DNA of 64,000 bases, from positions 744,001 through 808,000 of the forward strand of contig VOGB01000004.1 of the NCBI GenBank assembly GCA_009493725.1, in the 5' to 3' direction. The number at the start of each line of letters is the position of its first letter. Positions within the stretch are counted from its first letter, which is position 1. This DNA is from Pseudoramibacter fermentans. Lineage in GTDB: Bacteria; Bacillota; Clostridia; Eubacteriales; Eubacteriaceae. The notes beneath the pieces were generated by a model. It was not told where the DNA came from. It did not search any database and saw only the letters and a list, made by a program, of their open reading frames with translations. The translations under genes and the position numbers were made by a program. Below, one piece after another: positions 42,805 to 52,486 of the stretch.

Positions 42805-43822
42805 GTCTTGATAAACGCATCATGAGCAAAGATATAGCCAGTTCCGGATCGATTTTTCCCGTTTTCATCGACAAGTCTAAGTCAGCTAAGGTGATCATCA
42901 TTTTTTTTAGCGGCAATAATCCCATTTGGCGGCAGCGCTGTGCCATCTTTTTAACCACAAACAAAGGGCGCTTCACCTGTTTGGCAATTTGAGACACAGA
43001 AATGCGCCGTTCAGAGAGCATTCCCACCTCTGTCATCGTCCTAATCTGCCCAGTCATCAGACCAAAAACGCCAAAGGGTGACTCCCCTTGATGATAGAAA
43101 AGATCAAGCATCTGAAGAGCCTGACCGGTTTCACCGCCAATAGCCGCGTCGATCATTTTAAAAATATTATCGTCAATGGCTTCTGGAATCACCGCTTCGA
43201 CCGTGTCGATGCTTACTGAACTTTCAGATCCAGCGAAATCGATCATCTGCGCCGTCCAATGATCCATCATTTCTACGTTTACATTTTCGCTTTGAAGGTA
43301 CCGGCTTCTCTCGATTGCATGCCGCAACGCCCTGCTGCTGATCGTTTTATTTTCCCGTTTCAGCCGCATCGCCATCCAATTTTCCAATTCAACAAGCGAC
43401 AGCTTTTCAAAATTAACTAATTCCCCATTTTTTATGAATTGCTTGTATATTTTTTTTCGCTTGTCCGGTTTACTGTCGAGCACAATTAATATCGTGGTCG
43501 GCTCAGGCGATGCAAGATAGTCCGAAAACGCCTCTACTGTTTCCTTCGCCGACGTCCGCATTAATCCCACTTCTTCTCTCACAACGACGACCCGATAGGC
43601 ACTCATCATCGGCAGCTGTCTGCAAATTTCGATAATTTCCGAAATCTCCGTATCCTTTTCGGAAAACGACATCACATTGAGCTGATGCATGCCTTCCGAC
43701 ACGGCTGCCTTAATTAAGTTGCCCACCATCATATCTGCGATGTATTGTTCCGGTCCCGCAAACAGATATAGGGGTGACAATTTATTTTGTTTGATATTTT
43801 TTAAAAGCTGTTGGTAATTCAT
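42794..43822 (-). CDS. holA: DNA polymerase III subunit delta
   Basis: The clamp-loader wrench that opens the sliding clamp. A 342-residue DNA_pol3_delta protein with the N-terminal PLYLFAGPEQYIADMMVG and the family-typical FSDYLASPEPTTILIVLDS and KLSLVELENWM segments, and no functional Walker A, as expected for delta. Encoded just downstream of comEC in the same direction (28-bp gap), the usual Firmicute neighbourhood, with rpsT convergent on the other side. Confidence 0.92.
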   Translation of the reverse strand: MNYQQLLKNIKQNKLSPLYLFAGPEQYIADMMVGNLIKAAVSEGMHQLNVMSFSEKDTEISEIIEICRQLPMMSAYRVVVVREEVGLMRTSAKETVEAFSDYLASPEPTTILIVLDSKPDKRKKIYKQFIKNGELVNFEKLSLVELENWMAMRLKRENKTISSRALRHAIERSRYLQSENVNVEMMDHWTAQMIDFAGSESSVSIDTVEAVIPEAIDDNIFKMIDAAIGGETGQALQMLDLFYHQGESPFGVFGLMTGQIRTMTEVGMLSERRISVSQIAKQVKRPLFVVKKMAQRCRQMGLLPLKKMMITLADLDLSMKTGKIDPELAISLLMMRLSRQKK

Positions 43823-43850
43823 GATGCTATTTTATCATAAAAATACACGT

Positions 43851-46064
43851 CTATCGCGAATAGGTCCTAACCTTTATGATTTTCCCATCCGTTGTTAGAC
43901 TGACTGCGCCATTTTGATCTGTCCTCAAATACGGGATACGCTGTTTTTTAAGTCTTTTTAGAACTTGAGGATTGGGGTGGCCGTATCGATTGTACGCGCC
44001 TACAGAAATGACTGCAAGAGCCGGTCGAACTTTTTTCAAAAATGCTGTGGAAGTAGCCGACGCAGATCCATGATGTCCGATTTTCAGTACATCGGCCTTT
44101 ACACTTTTCTCCGGCAGCATCGCTTCAGTCGCAAGGCCGGCATCTCCTGTGAATAAAAATTTCTTTTTTCGGTACACACATCGGACGACCATAGAATGTT
44201 CATTCTGTTCGTCGTCCGGCAATGGAGCAACCCACGTGTCCGGCCATAAGATCTGAAAATCCACATGGTCGGGTGATTCAATATGTGCGTTTTCTCCAAG
44301 CTGTGTAATCGGGGTATGCTTTTGGTTAAGCAAAGGTCCATTGTACTTGGTGCTGACGTAAATGCGGCCAACCGGTATTTTTCCGTCAATCAACTCTTCC
44401 AGACCCTGGGCATGATCAGCGTGGTTATGACTGATAAACACGCCGTCTAAATGATCAATTCCTTCGGAATAAAGTGCCGGCAGCAGAACCGATTCTGAAA
44501 TAGGGTCTTTTTGAGCTGTCGTACTCTGCCCGGGAACGGCCGGCTCGTATCCCCCACCGTCGATCATATAATGATACCCATTCGGCGTCTCGATTACCGC
44601 CGCGTCGCCCTGCCCCACATCCAAATAAATGATTTTTAATTTTCCAGGCAACACGGCCGGTAGGATCATCCAAATAGAGAGAAGTGAAACGCAGGCCAGC
44701 AGGGCGGCTTGATCTCTTTTTCGATCGAGATCGATGTAGCCGGCTGCGTAAAATACGAAAACTGCGAGCATTACGCTTAAAGGCAAAACAAAATCAATGA
44801 ATTTTCCGCTCGAAAAATTGAGAAACCTAAGTCGATTAATCAACTTTGTAAAATCAATAATGACCCCAGACAAAACCGCGGGAACAAATCCAAAAATGAC
44901 TTTAAAATCGGGAAATAAAAGTAAAAGCGGCAGCACAACCCACGAAACGATTAAAAGCACCCCGACGATGGGAACCAGCAAAATATTGCCAACCAAGCCG
45001 ATCACACTGACACGGTGAAAATGCGCCATCGTCGCCGGCCAAGTCCCAACAAGCGCAGTCATTGAAGTAAGTATAGTCGACAAGCTCTGGCCGTCCATCG
45101 TCTCTTGATCTTCGATGTGAAACACTTTTGCCACACGATAATACAAAGGCTGATTGAATAATACAAAAGCGAGAACGGCGCCAAAACTCATTTGAAAGCT
45201 CGCTGTAAATAGGCAGTAGGGCCAAATCAGCAGGATGACCGACGCAGCCAGTCCCAGCGCTGACAGCGTATCGACGTGTCTTTTAAATACTCGGCCTGAA
45301 AACGCCGCCAGCAGCATAATCGAAGCACGGATCACAGATACCGAAAATCCTGTCAGTGCAATATATACGAGTAAAACAGTGGCCAGCGCGCTGAAGGTTT
45401 TTCGATCGTCTAACTCAAAAAAGCGGCACAGGACCAAGACCAGCATACACAAATACCCGGTGTGCAGTCCAGATACAGCTAAGACATGCGCAATACCGGC
45501 GTCTGAGAACTGCTGCCTAAGCTCAGTATCTCCTTGTAATTCGCCAAAGCAGATACCTGTGATCAAGTGAGCGGCTTTCGGCGCAAAAGCGTCATTGCAG
45601 ACATCGATCAATTTTTCCCGAACTGCTAATATGCTGTAATATGGAGACCGCCACTCACCGATCTTGGTGACAGAAGAACCAGATGGCAGATAGAGACAGG
45701 CGTCGATATGCTTGGATTTGAGATACACGTAGTAATTAAAACCACCGGGGTTGTGCTTGCCTCGAGCCAAACTCATTTGGCCTATTCCCCTAATCACTGC
45801 TCCAGGTCTTAATGCTTTGATATCTGGGTCTTGATTATAACCTGAAACAGTCACCTGCCATTCTCTCGGTTTCTCATGCCGGACGTTCTTTAATACAAAA
45901 GTGGTTTTGTGATCGGCAGACTTTATCCTCGAATCGACAATACCGACAAATTCAACCTTTCTTTCTTTATAAGGCGGCGGATTGAGATGATCGCAAAAAA
46001 TACAGCCGTAACTAAGAACAACAAGCATGATCACGAGAGTTATTCCCAGCATCGGCCTTTTCAT
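43851..46064 (-). CDS. comEC: ComEC/Rec2 family DNA-uptake channel
   Basis: The membrane channel that takes up single-stranded DNA in natural competence. A 737-residue protein with an N-terminal OB-type DUF4131 region, the multi-helix Competence domain (HLITGICFGE, AVSGLHTGYL, RASIMLLAAF) and a C-terminal metallo-beta-lactamase domain with VFISHNHADHAQGL and KIGHHGSASAT. All three parts are intact. comEA and comEB, which usually precede it, are not next to it here, so competence cannot be concluded from this gene alone. Confidence 0.94.
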   Translation of the reverse strand: MKRPMLGITLVIMLVVLSYGCIFCDHLNPPPYKERKVEFVGIVDSRIKSADHKTTFVLKNVRHEKPREWQVTVSGYNQDPDIKALRPGAVIRGIGQMSLARGKHNPGGFNYYVYLKSKHIDACLYLPSGSSVTKIGEWRSPYYSILAVREKLIDVCNDAFAPKAAHLITGICFGELQGDTELRQQFSDAGIAHVLAVSGLHTGYLCMLVLVLCRFFELDDRKTFSALATVLLVYIALTGFSVSVIRASIMLLAAFSGRVFKRHVDTLSALGLAASVILLIWPYCLFTASFQMSFGAVLAFVLFNQPLYYRVAKVFHIEDQETMDGQSLSTILTSMTALVGTWPATMAHFHRVSVIGLVGNILLVPIVGVLLIVSWVVLPLLLLFPDFKVIFGFVPAVLSGVIIDFTKLINRLRFLNFSSGKFIDFVLPLSVMLAVFVFYAAGYIDLDRKRDQAALLACVSLLSIWMILPAVLPGKLKIIYLDVGQGDAAVIETPNGYHYMIDGGGYEPAVPGQSTTAQKDPISESVLLPALYSEGIDHLDGVFISHNHADHAQGLEELIDGKIPVGRIYVSTKYNGPLLNQKHTPITQLGENAHIESPDHVDFQILWPDTWVAPLPDDEQNEHSMVVRCVYRKKKFLFTGDAGLATEAMLPEKSVKADVLKIGHHGSASATSTAFLKKVRPALAVISVGAYNRYGHPNPQVLKRLKKQRIPYLRTDQNGAVSLTTDGKIIKVRTYSR

Positions 46065-46151
46065 CGTTTTTCTCCTGTTGATTATAAGATTTTCAAATAG
46101 TATATCACGTTTTTTTAGGTTTTTAAACGATTACTTTTTCGCGAATACAAG

Positions 46152-46183
46152 CAAAAAAACGCAGTGCTTTTGAAACACTGCGT
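46152..46183 (-). terminator. Terminator after the P-type ATPase
   Basis: On the minus strand ACGCAGTG and CACTGCGT form a perfect 8-bp stem around a 9-base loop, then seven T. Confidence 0.88.
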
Positions 46184-46214
46184 ATAAATAGATAATGCTT
46201 GGCTTATTTACTTT

Positions 46215-48860
46215 TTATGCTCTGGCTTTCTGAATCGCCTTGGTGATTTCGACCACCGCAAGTGGTGCGACAGAAGCGAGAACAACTGTCACCCACTGCA
46301 CTGCATTGAGTGCAGTCACCGTAAAGAATGGATGCAGTGTAGGAATCAGAATGACGATCAGCTGCACGCAAACAGAAATGGCCATCGCGCCCCAAAGGTA
46401 GCGGTTTGTGAAAAGATGCTTAAATGCCGATTGTTTTTCGCTGCGTACATTCAATAGATGAGCCAGCTGTGATAAGCCCAGCACACAAAAGACCATGGTG
46501 CGCCCTACAGCAAGACCGTACGTTTTTTCTGCGGTGACAAACACGATCAAAGAGATGAGGAACAACACGATCCCTTGAAAGATGATCCGTCCGCCAAGTC
46601 CATGAGCGAAGATGCTGTCGCCTTTCCGTCTCGGTTTTTCTTTCATGACGTCGTCGCCCTGTTTTTCCATACCAAGTGCTAAAGCCGGCAGACTATCCGT
46701 CACCAAATTGATCCACAAAATATGGACCGGCACCAGCGGCTGAGGGAGTCCAATCAGCGTCGCAACAAAAATAACCAAAATTTCTGCGATATTGCAGGAA
46801 AGCAGAAAATGAACGGCCTTTTTGATATTGTCGTAAATGCCTCGGCCCTCTTTAACGGCTGAGACAATTGTCGAAAAATTATCGTCAGTCAGGATCATAT
46901 CCGCGGCTTCTTTTGACACGTCTGTCCCGGTAATCCCCATCGCACAGCCAATATCAGCCCGTTTAAGTGCTGGCGCGTCGTTGACGCCGTCTCCAGTCAT
47001 CGCGACAACATCACCATGACGCTGCCAAGCCTGAACGATCCGTACCTTATCCTCCGGCGATACTCTGGCGTAGACGCTGACACGCGCGATCACATCGTCC
47101 AATTCCTGATCTGTCAGCTGGTCCAATTCTGTTCCCGAAAGTGCCAGATCTCCGTCCTTAAATATTTCAAGATCTCGAGCAATGGCAACGGCCGTCTGCT
47201 TGTGATCGCCTGTAATCATCACGGTTTTGATGCCAGCCTGATGACAATCTCTGACGGAATCCCGAACTTCTTCCCTTGGCGGATCGATCATGCCGGTAAG
47301 TCCCGCAAAAATCAATCCATTTTCCAACTTGTCTTCTGAAATTGGCGGTTTTTCCTGATATTGCTGGAACGCATATCCCAAAACCCGATAAGAGTCGTTA
47401 GCCAGCGTATCGTTGGCCGAAAGAATTTCTTTCCGCCGTTCCGGCGTAAGCTCGAGAATTTCATATCCTTTTAAATAATGTGTGCATTTTGCCAACAGGC
47501 AGTCCGGCGCACCTTTAGTGAAGCTCAAATAAGTGTCGTGATAATGGTGCACCGTCGTCATCAATTTGCGGTCTGAATCGAATGGCAGCTCGCCCACCCG
47601 AGGTGCTTCCTTGATGTTAATATTTTTTTCAAATCCTAAACGGTCTGCATAATCGACCATCGCGACTTCAGTCGGATCCCCCACTTCAACTGGCTTTTCA
47701 GGATCCTTAATGACTTGCGCGTCGTTGCACAATTCGCCAATCCGGACGACAAATTTTTCCGACGGCGTAAAACCGTCTTCTTTAATGGCCTCCGCGTCAA
47801 TAATCCCTTCATTCGCGTAGACTTTTTTGATCGTCATCCGATTTTGGGTTAACGTCCCCGTTTTATCCGTGCAGATAACTGAGGCACACCCAAGAGTTTC
47901 GACGGCGGGCAGCTTTCTGACAATCGCATTTTTCTTAGCGAGGCGGGTCGTTCCCAGAGCCAGCACGACGGTCACAATGGCCGGGAGCCCTTCTGGAATT
48001 GCCGCGACTGCCAAAGATACCGCGGTCAAAAACATTTCCAGCGGATTGCCGCCGCGGAGCAGCCCCACTACAAAGACGACACCACAGCAAATCAAAGCGG
48101 CAAGTCCCAACGTTTTTCCCAATTGATTGATATTCTGCGTCAGCGGCGTTGCCTGAGATTCTGTGTTCTGAATCATGCCGGCAATCTTTCCGATTTCCGT
48201 ATCCATCCCAGTCGCCGTGACAACAAATGTACCTCGGCCATAAGTGACTGAAGAATGCATGTAAACCATGTTCGTCCGATCCGCTAAGGGTGTTGATTCG
48301 TTAAACTCACCGCTTAATGTTTTCTCAACCGGAACCGATTCCCCTGTCAGTGCGGATTCCTGCACTTTCAAGCCCGCTACCTCAATTAAACGGCCATCGG
48401 CTGGTACGGCATCTCCCGCCTCCAGCAGAACAATGTCGCCAGGCACCAGTTCTTCTGATCGGACAACTTGATGCACCCCGCTGCGGATGACTTTGGCCTC
48501 ATGTACCGTCATTTTTTTAAGTGAGGCCATCGCGGATTCCGCTTTGTTTTCCTGAACTACCCCGATGATGGCGTTGAGAACCACAATCAATAAGATCAGA
48601 ATAGCATCCGATACTTCACCTAGTGCGCCTGATATAATGGCAGCTGCCATCAAAACAAGAATCAGGAAATCTTTAAATTGATCGATAAATTTTCTAAATA
48701 GGCTGACTTTTTTGCCCTCAGCGAGTTCATTCTTTCCGTATTCCAGACGTCGTGCCTGAACTTCCCGCTCATTGAGCCCTTTCTCGCGATCGATTTTGAG
48801 AGCCTGATCAAAGCTGCGGTCATCCATCAAATCGTACCGTATTGATTTTTGTTTTCCCAT
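46215..48860 (-). CDS. Cation-transporting P-type ATPase, probable Mn2+/Ca2+ exporter
   Basis: An 881-residue P2-type ATPase. TGES in the actuator domain, phosphorylation site CTDKTGTLTQN, and hinge TGDGVNDAPALKRADIG are all present. Membrane ion-site segments resemble SERCA/PMR1: PEGLPA in M4, SCNIAEI in M5 and NLVTDSLPALALG in M6. By sequence alone it would be called a calcium pump. The yybP-ykoY riboswitch in front of it points to Mn2+ as the regulating and likely exported ion, as for YoaB in Lactococcus. AAGGAG precedes the ATG. Confidence 0.93.
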   Translation of the reverse strand: MGKQKSIRYDLMDDRSFDQALKIDREKGLNEREVQARRLEYGKNELAEGKKVSLFRKFIDQFKDFLILVLMAAAIISGALGEVSDAILILLIVVLNAIIGVVQENKAESAMASLKKMTVHEAKVIRSGVHQVVRSEELVPGDIVLLEAGDAVPADGRLIEVAGLKVQESALTGESVPVEKTLSGEFNESTPLADRTNMVYMHSSVTYGRGTFVVTATGMDTEIGKIAGMIQNTESQATPLTQNINQLGKTLGLAALICCGVVFVVGLLRGGNPLEMFLTAVSLAVAAIPEGLPAIVTVVLALGTTRLAKKNAIVRKLPAVETLGCASVICTDKTGTLTQNRMTIKKVYANEGIIDAEAIKEDGFTPSEKFVVRIGELCNDAQVIKDPEKPVEVGDPTEVAMVDYADRLGFEKNINIKEAPRVGELPFDSDRKLMTTVHHYHDTYLSFTKGAPDCLLAKCTHYLKGYEILELTPERRKEILSANDTLANDSYRVLGYAFQQYQEKPPISEDKLENGLIFAGLTGMIDPPREEVRDSVRDCHQAGIKTVMITGDHKQTAVAIARDLEIFKDGDLALSGTELDQLTDQELDDVIARVSVYARVSPEDKVRIVQAWQRHGDVVAMTGDGVNDAPALKRADIGCAMGITGTDVSKEAADMILTDDNFSTIVSAVKEGRGIYDNIKKAVHFLLSCNIAEILVIFVATLIGLPQPLVPVHILWINLVTDSLPALALGMEKQGDDVMKEKPRRKGDSIFAHGLGGRIIFQGIVLFLISLIVFVTAEKTYGLAVGRTMVFCVLGLSQLAHLLNVRSEKQSAFKHLFTNRYLWGAMAISVCVQLIVILIPTLHPFFTVTALNAVQWVTVVLASVAPLAVVEITKAIQKARA

Positions 48861-48891
48861 GTTTTCTCCTTTAAGTGAAATAAGTTCCGGA

Positions 48892-48937
48892 TAAAAATAA
48901 AAGACCCTTATCCGGATTGCTTCCGAATAAAGGTCTT
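48892..48937 (-). terminator. Riboswitch-controlled terminator
   Basis: On the minus strand GACCTTTATTCGGA and TCCGGATAAGGGTC pair over 14 positions (with G-U pairs) around AGCAA, followed by TTTTATTTTT. Its 5' arm contains the CCTTT that would also close P1 of the riboswitch, so the two structures exclude each other. Confidence 0.85.
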
Positions 48938-49025
48938 ACTCGCAAAAAAACTTTTTGCGTTCAACCGGAGCTAACGCTCGAAATGACGACTGAACGAAGG
49001 TGAGTTACTCCCCTTTAAACTTTTA
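48930..49025 (-). ncRNA. yybP-ykoY (manganese) riboswitch
   Basis: The minus strand carries the hallmark AAAGGGGAGTA at the 5' side, CGTCATTTCG and CCGGTTGAACGC in the middle, a GCAAAAAG...TTTTTGC-type helix, and GCGAGTAAGACCTTT at the 3' side. These match my memory of the conserved core of the yybP-ykoY family. P1 forms from AAAGG and CCTTT. Mn2+ binding would hold P1 and prevent the overlapping terminator, turning on the ATPase. No covariance model was run. Confidence 0.85.
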
Positions 49026-49033
49026 ACGGTGCA

Positions 49034-49062
49034 AGTTTACCAAAACAATTTGAAACTGTCAA
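49034..49062 (-). promoter_or_regulatory. Promoter of the riboswitch-ATPase unit
   Basis: Minus-strand -35 TTGACA (49057-49062, overlapping the valS stop codon), 17-bp spacer, -10 TAAACT (49034-49039). Transcription would begin just before the riboswitch. Confidence 0.75.
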
Positions 49063-51701
49063 GCTTTTAAAGCATTAATTCGTGCGACAACCTGCGCCAG
49101 TTTGTCTTGGTTTTCTTGATCTTTTTGACGTTCCTTTTCAACAACCGCCGCAGGCGCATTGGCAAGGAATTTTTCGTTGCTTAACTTCCCACTCGTCTTT
49201 TTCAGATCTTTTTCAATCTTTTCTTTTTCTCGATTCAGACGTTCGAGTTCCTTTGCCTTGTCAACCAAATCGTTGAGTGCGAGGTAAATGGTCGAATCTT
49301 CCACAACCGCTGAGACAAAATCTTCTCGTATTTCATCTTGTCCGATTTTTTGAATCGATTCAACACCAGCCATTTTATCAAGCGTATCAAGGGCATTCGA
49401 TAAGACATTGACATCCTTCTGGTTTTCTGTCGTAATAAACAAAGCGGCTTTTTTCTTGTTTGGAATATTCGATTCTTTTCGAATTTTCCGAAGCGCACGG
49501 ATAATTCCCATTAAGTAGCGAATCTGTGCTTCCTCTTCAGGGAAATCGTAAGCTGGGTCTGCTTCCGGCCAGCTTGCGATAATCAGCGCTTCACCCGCTC
49601 CCGGCAGGTAATGATAAATTTCTTCTGTAATAAACGGAATAAACGGGTGGAGCATTTTTAATATATTCTGAAGCACCACGTTCAAAACCGTTAATGCCGC
49701 GCGTCGGCTGTCCTGATCGTCGCCATTCAAACGCGGTTTTACAAACTCGATATACCAGTCGCAGAATTCATTCCACGCAAAATCGTAAACCTTCTGCGCG
49801 GCGATGCCCAATTCGTATTTGTCGATATTCGCTGTAACTTCGCGAATAATCTGGTTCATTCGGCTCAAAATCCACTTATCCGCCGATTCAAGGGAAACCT
49901 TGGACAAATCGAGTCCAATATCGTCGTCCATGTACATCATCACAAAGCGGGCCGCGTTCCAAATCTTATTTAGGAAATTTCGGCTGGATTCGATTTTATC
50001 CTGCGTCCATCTGATATCATTCCCCGCAGAATTGCCTGTGAGAATGGCAAAACGCATCGCATCGGCAGAATAATCGCGAATAACTTCCAGAGGATCAATC
50101 CCGTTGCCCAGCGATTTGCTCATTTTGCGTCCCTGTGCATCGCGGATTAAACCGTGGATATAGACATCGGAAAACGGTGGTTCACCCATCGTATCGATTC
50201 CCATGAAAATCATTCTGGCAACCCAGAAGAAGATAATATCGTACCCTGTCACCAAGACATTGTTAGGATAGAATTTTTCAAGATCGGCGGTGTCTTCTGG
50301 CCAGCCCAGCGTTGAAAAGGGCCAAAGGGCAGATGAGAACCAAGTATCCAGGACATCTTCTTCCTGTTTCAAGTGATGACCGCCGCATTTCGGGCAGACT
50401 TCCGGCGTTTCTTCACTGACAATCATTTCACCGCAATCGCTGCAGGTCCATGCTGGAATCTGGTGGCCCCACCACAATTGTCTGGAAATACACCAATCTC
50501 TGATATTTTCCATCCAATTGAAATAAATTTTAGAGAAACGCTTTGGAATAAATTGGGTTTTTCCTTCGCGCACCACATCAATCGCCGGTTTTGCTAAATC
50601 TTTCATGCGGACAAACCACTGTTCACTGGTCATCGTTTCAACCGTCGTGTGGCATCTGTAGCAATGTCCGACATTGTGCACATGTTCTTCTGTCTTGACA
50701 AGATAGCCTTGTTCTTCCAGGTCCTTTAATATGGCTTTGCGGCATTCGTAGCGGTCCATACCTGCGTATTTGCCACAGCGTTCGTTCATCGTCCCGTCGT
50801 CATTCATGATCTTGATTTCTTCAAGATTGTGACGCTTGCCCACTTCGTAGTCATTCGGGTCGTGTGCAGGGGTCATTTTAACAACGCCTGTACCAAATTC
50901 CATATCGACATAGTCGTCAGCAACAACAGGAATTTCCTTATTGACAATTGGCAGAATCACCTTCCGGCCAACTAAATCCTTATAGCGTTCATCGTTCGGA
51001 TTCACAGCTACACCGGAGTCGCCGAGAAGTGTTTCCGGCCGAGTCGTCGCAATGACCACTTCGCCGTTTCCATCGGCAAAGGGATAGCGGATGTGCCATA
51101 AATGCCCGTGTTCTTCTTCGTATTCAACTTCCGCGTCGGACAAAGCCGTCTGACAGTCTGGGCACCAATTGATAATGCGCGTTCCCTTGTAAATGAGACC
51201 TTTATTGTATAAACGGACAAAAGTCGCTTTAACAGCTTTTGAACACCCTTCATCCATCGTAAAACGTTCCCGATCCCAATCGCAGGATGCACCAAGCTTT
51301 GTGACCTGCTTGCGGATACGGTTTCGGTAAAAGTTTGCCCAATCCCAAGCGTATTTCAAAAACTCTTCTCGAGTCAAATCACTTTTTGAGCGGTTTTCTT
51401 TTTCTTTGATGCTATTTAAGACCTTAACTTCTGTTGCAATGCTCGCGTGGTCCATCCCCGGCACCCAAAGAGCAGCGTAGCCCTGCATTCTTTTGTACCG
51501 GATCAGCGCATCCTGAAGTGTATCGTCGAATGCGTGGCCCATGTGCAGCTGCCCTGTAATATTTGGAGGGGGCATAATAATCGTATAAGGTTTACCGTTC
51601 GGATGAACCTCCGGCTTAAAATATCCCTTTTCTCTCCACCAGGAATAGATACGATTTTCGACTTCGTCTGGTTCGTAAACCTTGGACATTTCCTTTTTCA
51701 T
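49059..51701 (-). CDS. valS: Valyl-tRNA synthetase
   Basis: An 880-residue class I synthetase. PPPNITGQLHMGHAF holds the HIGH-type motif, GRKMSKSLGN the KMSKS motif, and the editing domain (ATTRPETLLGD) and C-terminal coiled-coil arm (KAKELERLNREKEKIEKDL) are present. Zn-type Cys pairs (CSDCGEMI, CPKCGGHH) lie near 415-440. A second in-frame ATG four codons on is possible. No T-box leader is visible in the 71 bp before it, unlike many Firmicute valS genes. Confidence 0.97.
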   Translation of the reverse strand: MKKEMSKVYEPDEVENRIYSWWREKGYFKPEVHPNGKPYTIIMPPPNITGQLHMGHAFDDTLQDALIRYKRMQGYAALWVPGMDHASIATEVKVLNSIKEKENRSKSDLTREEFLKYAWDWANFYRNRIRKQVTKLGASCDWDRERFTMDEGCSKAVKATFVRLYNKGLIYKGTRIINWCPDCQTALSDAEVEYEEEHGHLWHIRYPFADGNGEVVIATTRPETLLGDSGVAVNPNDERYKDLVGRKVILPIVNKEIPVVADDYVDMEFGTGVVKMTPAHDPNDYEVGKRHNLEEIKIMNDDGTMNERCGKYAGMDRYECRKAILKDLEEQGYLVKTEEHVHNVGHCYRCHTTVETMTSEQWFVRMKDLAKPAIDVVREGKTQFIPKRFSKIYFNWMENIRDWCISRQLWWGHQIPAWTCSDCGEMIVSEETPEVCPKCGGHHLKQEEDVLDTWFSSALWPFSTLGWPEDTADLEKFYPNNVLVTGYDIIFFWVARMIFMGIDTMGEPPFSDVYIHGLIRDAQGRKMSKSLGNGIDPLEVIRDYSADAMRFAILTGNSAGNDIRWTQDKIESSRNFLNKIWNAARFVMMYMDDDIGLDLSKVSLESADKWILSRMNQIIREVTANIDKYELGIAAQKVYDFAWNEFCDWYIEFVKPRLNGDDQDSRRAALTVLNVVLQNILKMLHPFIPFITEEIYHYLPGAGEALIIASWPEADPAYDFPEEEAQIRYLMGIIRALRKIRKESNIPNKKKAALFITTENQKDVNVLSNALDTLDKMAGVESIQKIGQDEIREDFVSAVVEDSTIYLALNDLVDKAKELERLNREKEKIEKDLKKTSGKLSNEKFLANAPAAVVEKERQKDQENQDKLAQVVARINALKA

Positions 51702-51752
51702 CAGCTATATTTCAGACCTTTCAGTAATAAGATTGTTTAACGTAATGCGTTC

Positions 51753-51781
51753 ATTTTATCGTAAATGATACGTTATTTCAA
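51753..51781 (-). promoter_or_regulatory. valS promoter
   Basis: Minus-strand -35 TTGAAA (51776-51781, at the nth stop codon), 17-bp spacer, -10 TAAAAT (51753-51758). Confidence 0.65.
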
Positions 51782-52423
51782 GTTTGACTGTGAATGCTCA
51801 AGCTTCTGTGTTTCACAAAGATGCGCGAGCGGGCACACCTCGCATTTTGGATTTCGCGCAGAGCAAATTTTTCGGCCGTGCCAAATTAATTGATGGTGGG
51901 CAGATGACCACCGGGATTCGGGAAGATTCTGCCTTAATCCCTTTTCAACCTCTAAGACATTTTTCCCTTTCGCCAGTCCCAGCCGATTCGACACGCGAAA
52001 AACATGGGTATCGACTGCAATAGCTGGAATTCCAAAGGCGTTACTCATCACGACATTGGCCGTTTTTCGCCCAACTCCTGGCAGAGAAGTCAGCTCCTTC
52101 ATCGTTTTGGGCACTTCTCCGCCGAATTCAGAGAGCAAAAGATGACTCGTCTTCAATATATTCTTTGCCTTGGTGTTGGATAAACCGCAGGATTTGATTT
52201 TTTCCCGCAGTTCCCCTTCAGTCAGCGACAGCATTTTTTCAGGTGTATTGTAATCCTTAAATAATTCAGCTGTCACCTTATTCACGCGAACATCTGTGCA
52301 CTGTGCAGAAAGCATCGTCGCAATTAATAATTCATAGGGCGAATTAAAATCCAGTCCACATTTTTGCGTCCCATAAACATCCTGGAGAATTTTCAACGTT
52401 TCGTTAATTTCACTTTGATTCAT
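51773..52423 (-). CDS. nth: Endonuclease III
   Basis: A base-excision glycosylase/AP lyase for oxidised pyrimidines. The helix-hairpin-helix LPGVGRKTANVV contains the catalytic Lys, AVDTHVFRVSNRLGL the catalytic Asp, and the C-terminal CSARNPKCEVCPLAHLC the four cluster-binding Cys with the standard spacing. I start at ATG 52423 (MNQSEIN) rather than 52435; this gives 216 residues. It lies after the pbp1A terminator and before valS. Confidence 0.96.
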   Translation of the reverse strand: MNQSEINETLKILQDVYGTQKCGLDFNSPYELLIATMLSAQCTDVRVNKVTAELFKDYNTPEKMLSLTEGELREKIKSCGLSNTKAKNILKTSHLLLSEFGGEVPKTMKELTSLPGVGRKTANVVMSNAFGIPAIAVDTHVFRVSNRLGLAKGKNVLEVEKGLRQNLPESRWSSAHHQLIWHGRKICSARNPKCEVCPLAHLCETQKLEHSQSNLK

Positions 52424-52433
52424 TTTTTCCCTC

Positions 52434-52463
52434 AAAAAAACCCTGCCGTAACGTCGGCAGGGT
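52434..52463 (-). terminator. Terminator after the class A PBP gene
   Basis: On the minus strand ACCCTGCCG, a short loop and CGGCAGGGT form a strong 9-10-bp stem followed by seven T. It lies just upstream of nth. Confidence 0.9.
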
Positions 52464-52486
52464 CATACTTAAATTTTTGTGTACGC

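Noticed and set aside
51702..51772. T-box leader before valS
   Set aside because: Only 71 bp separate nth and valS, with no specifier stem or T-box sequence.
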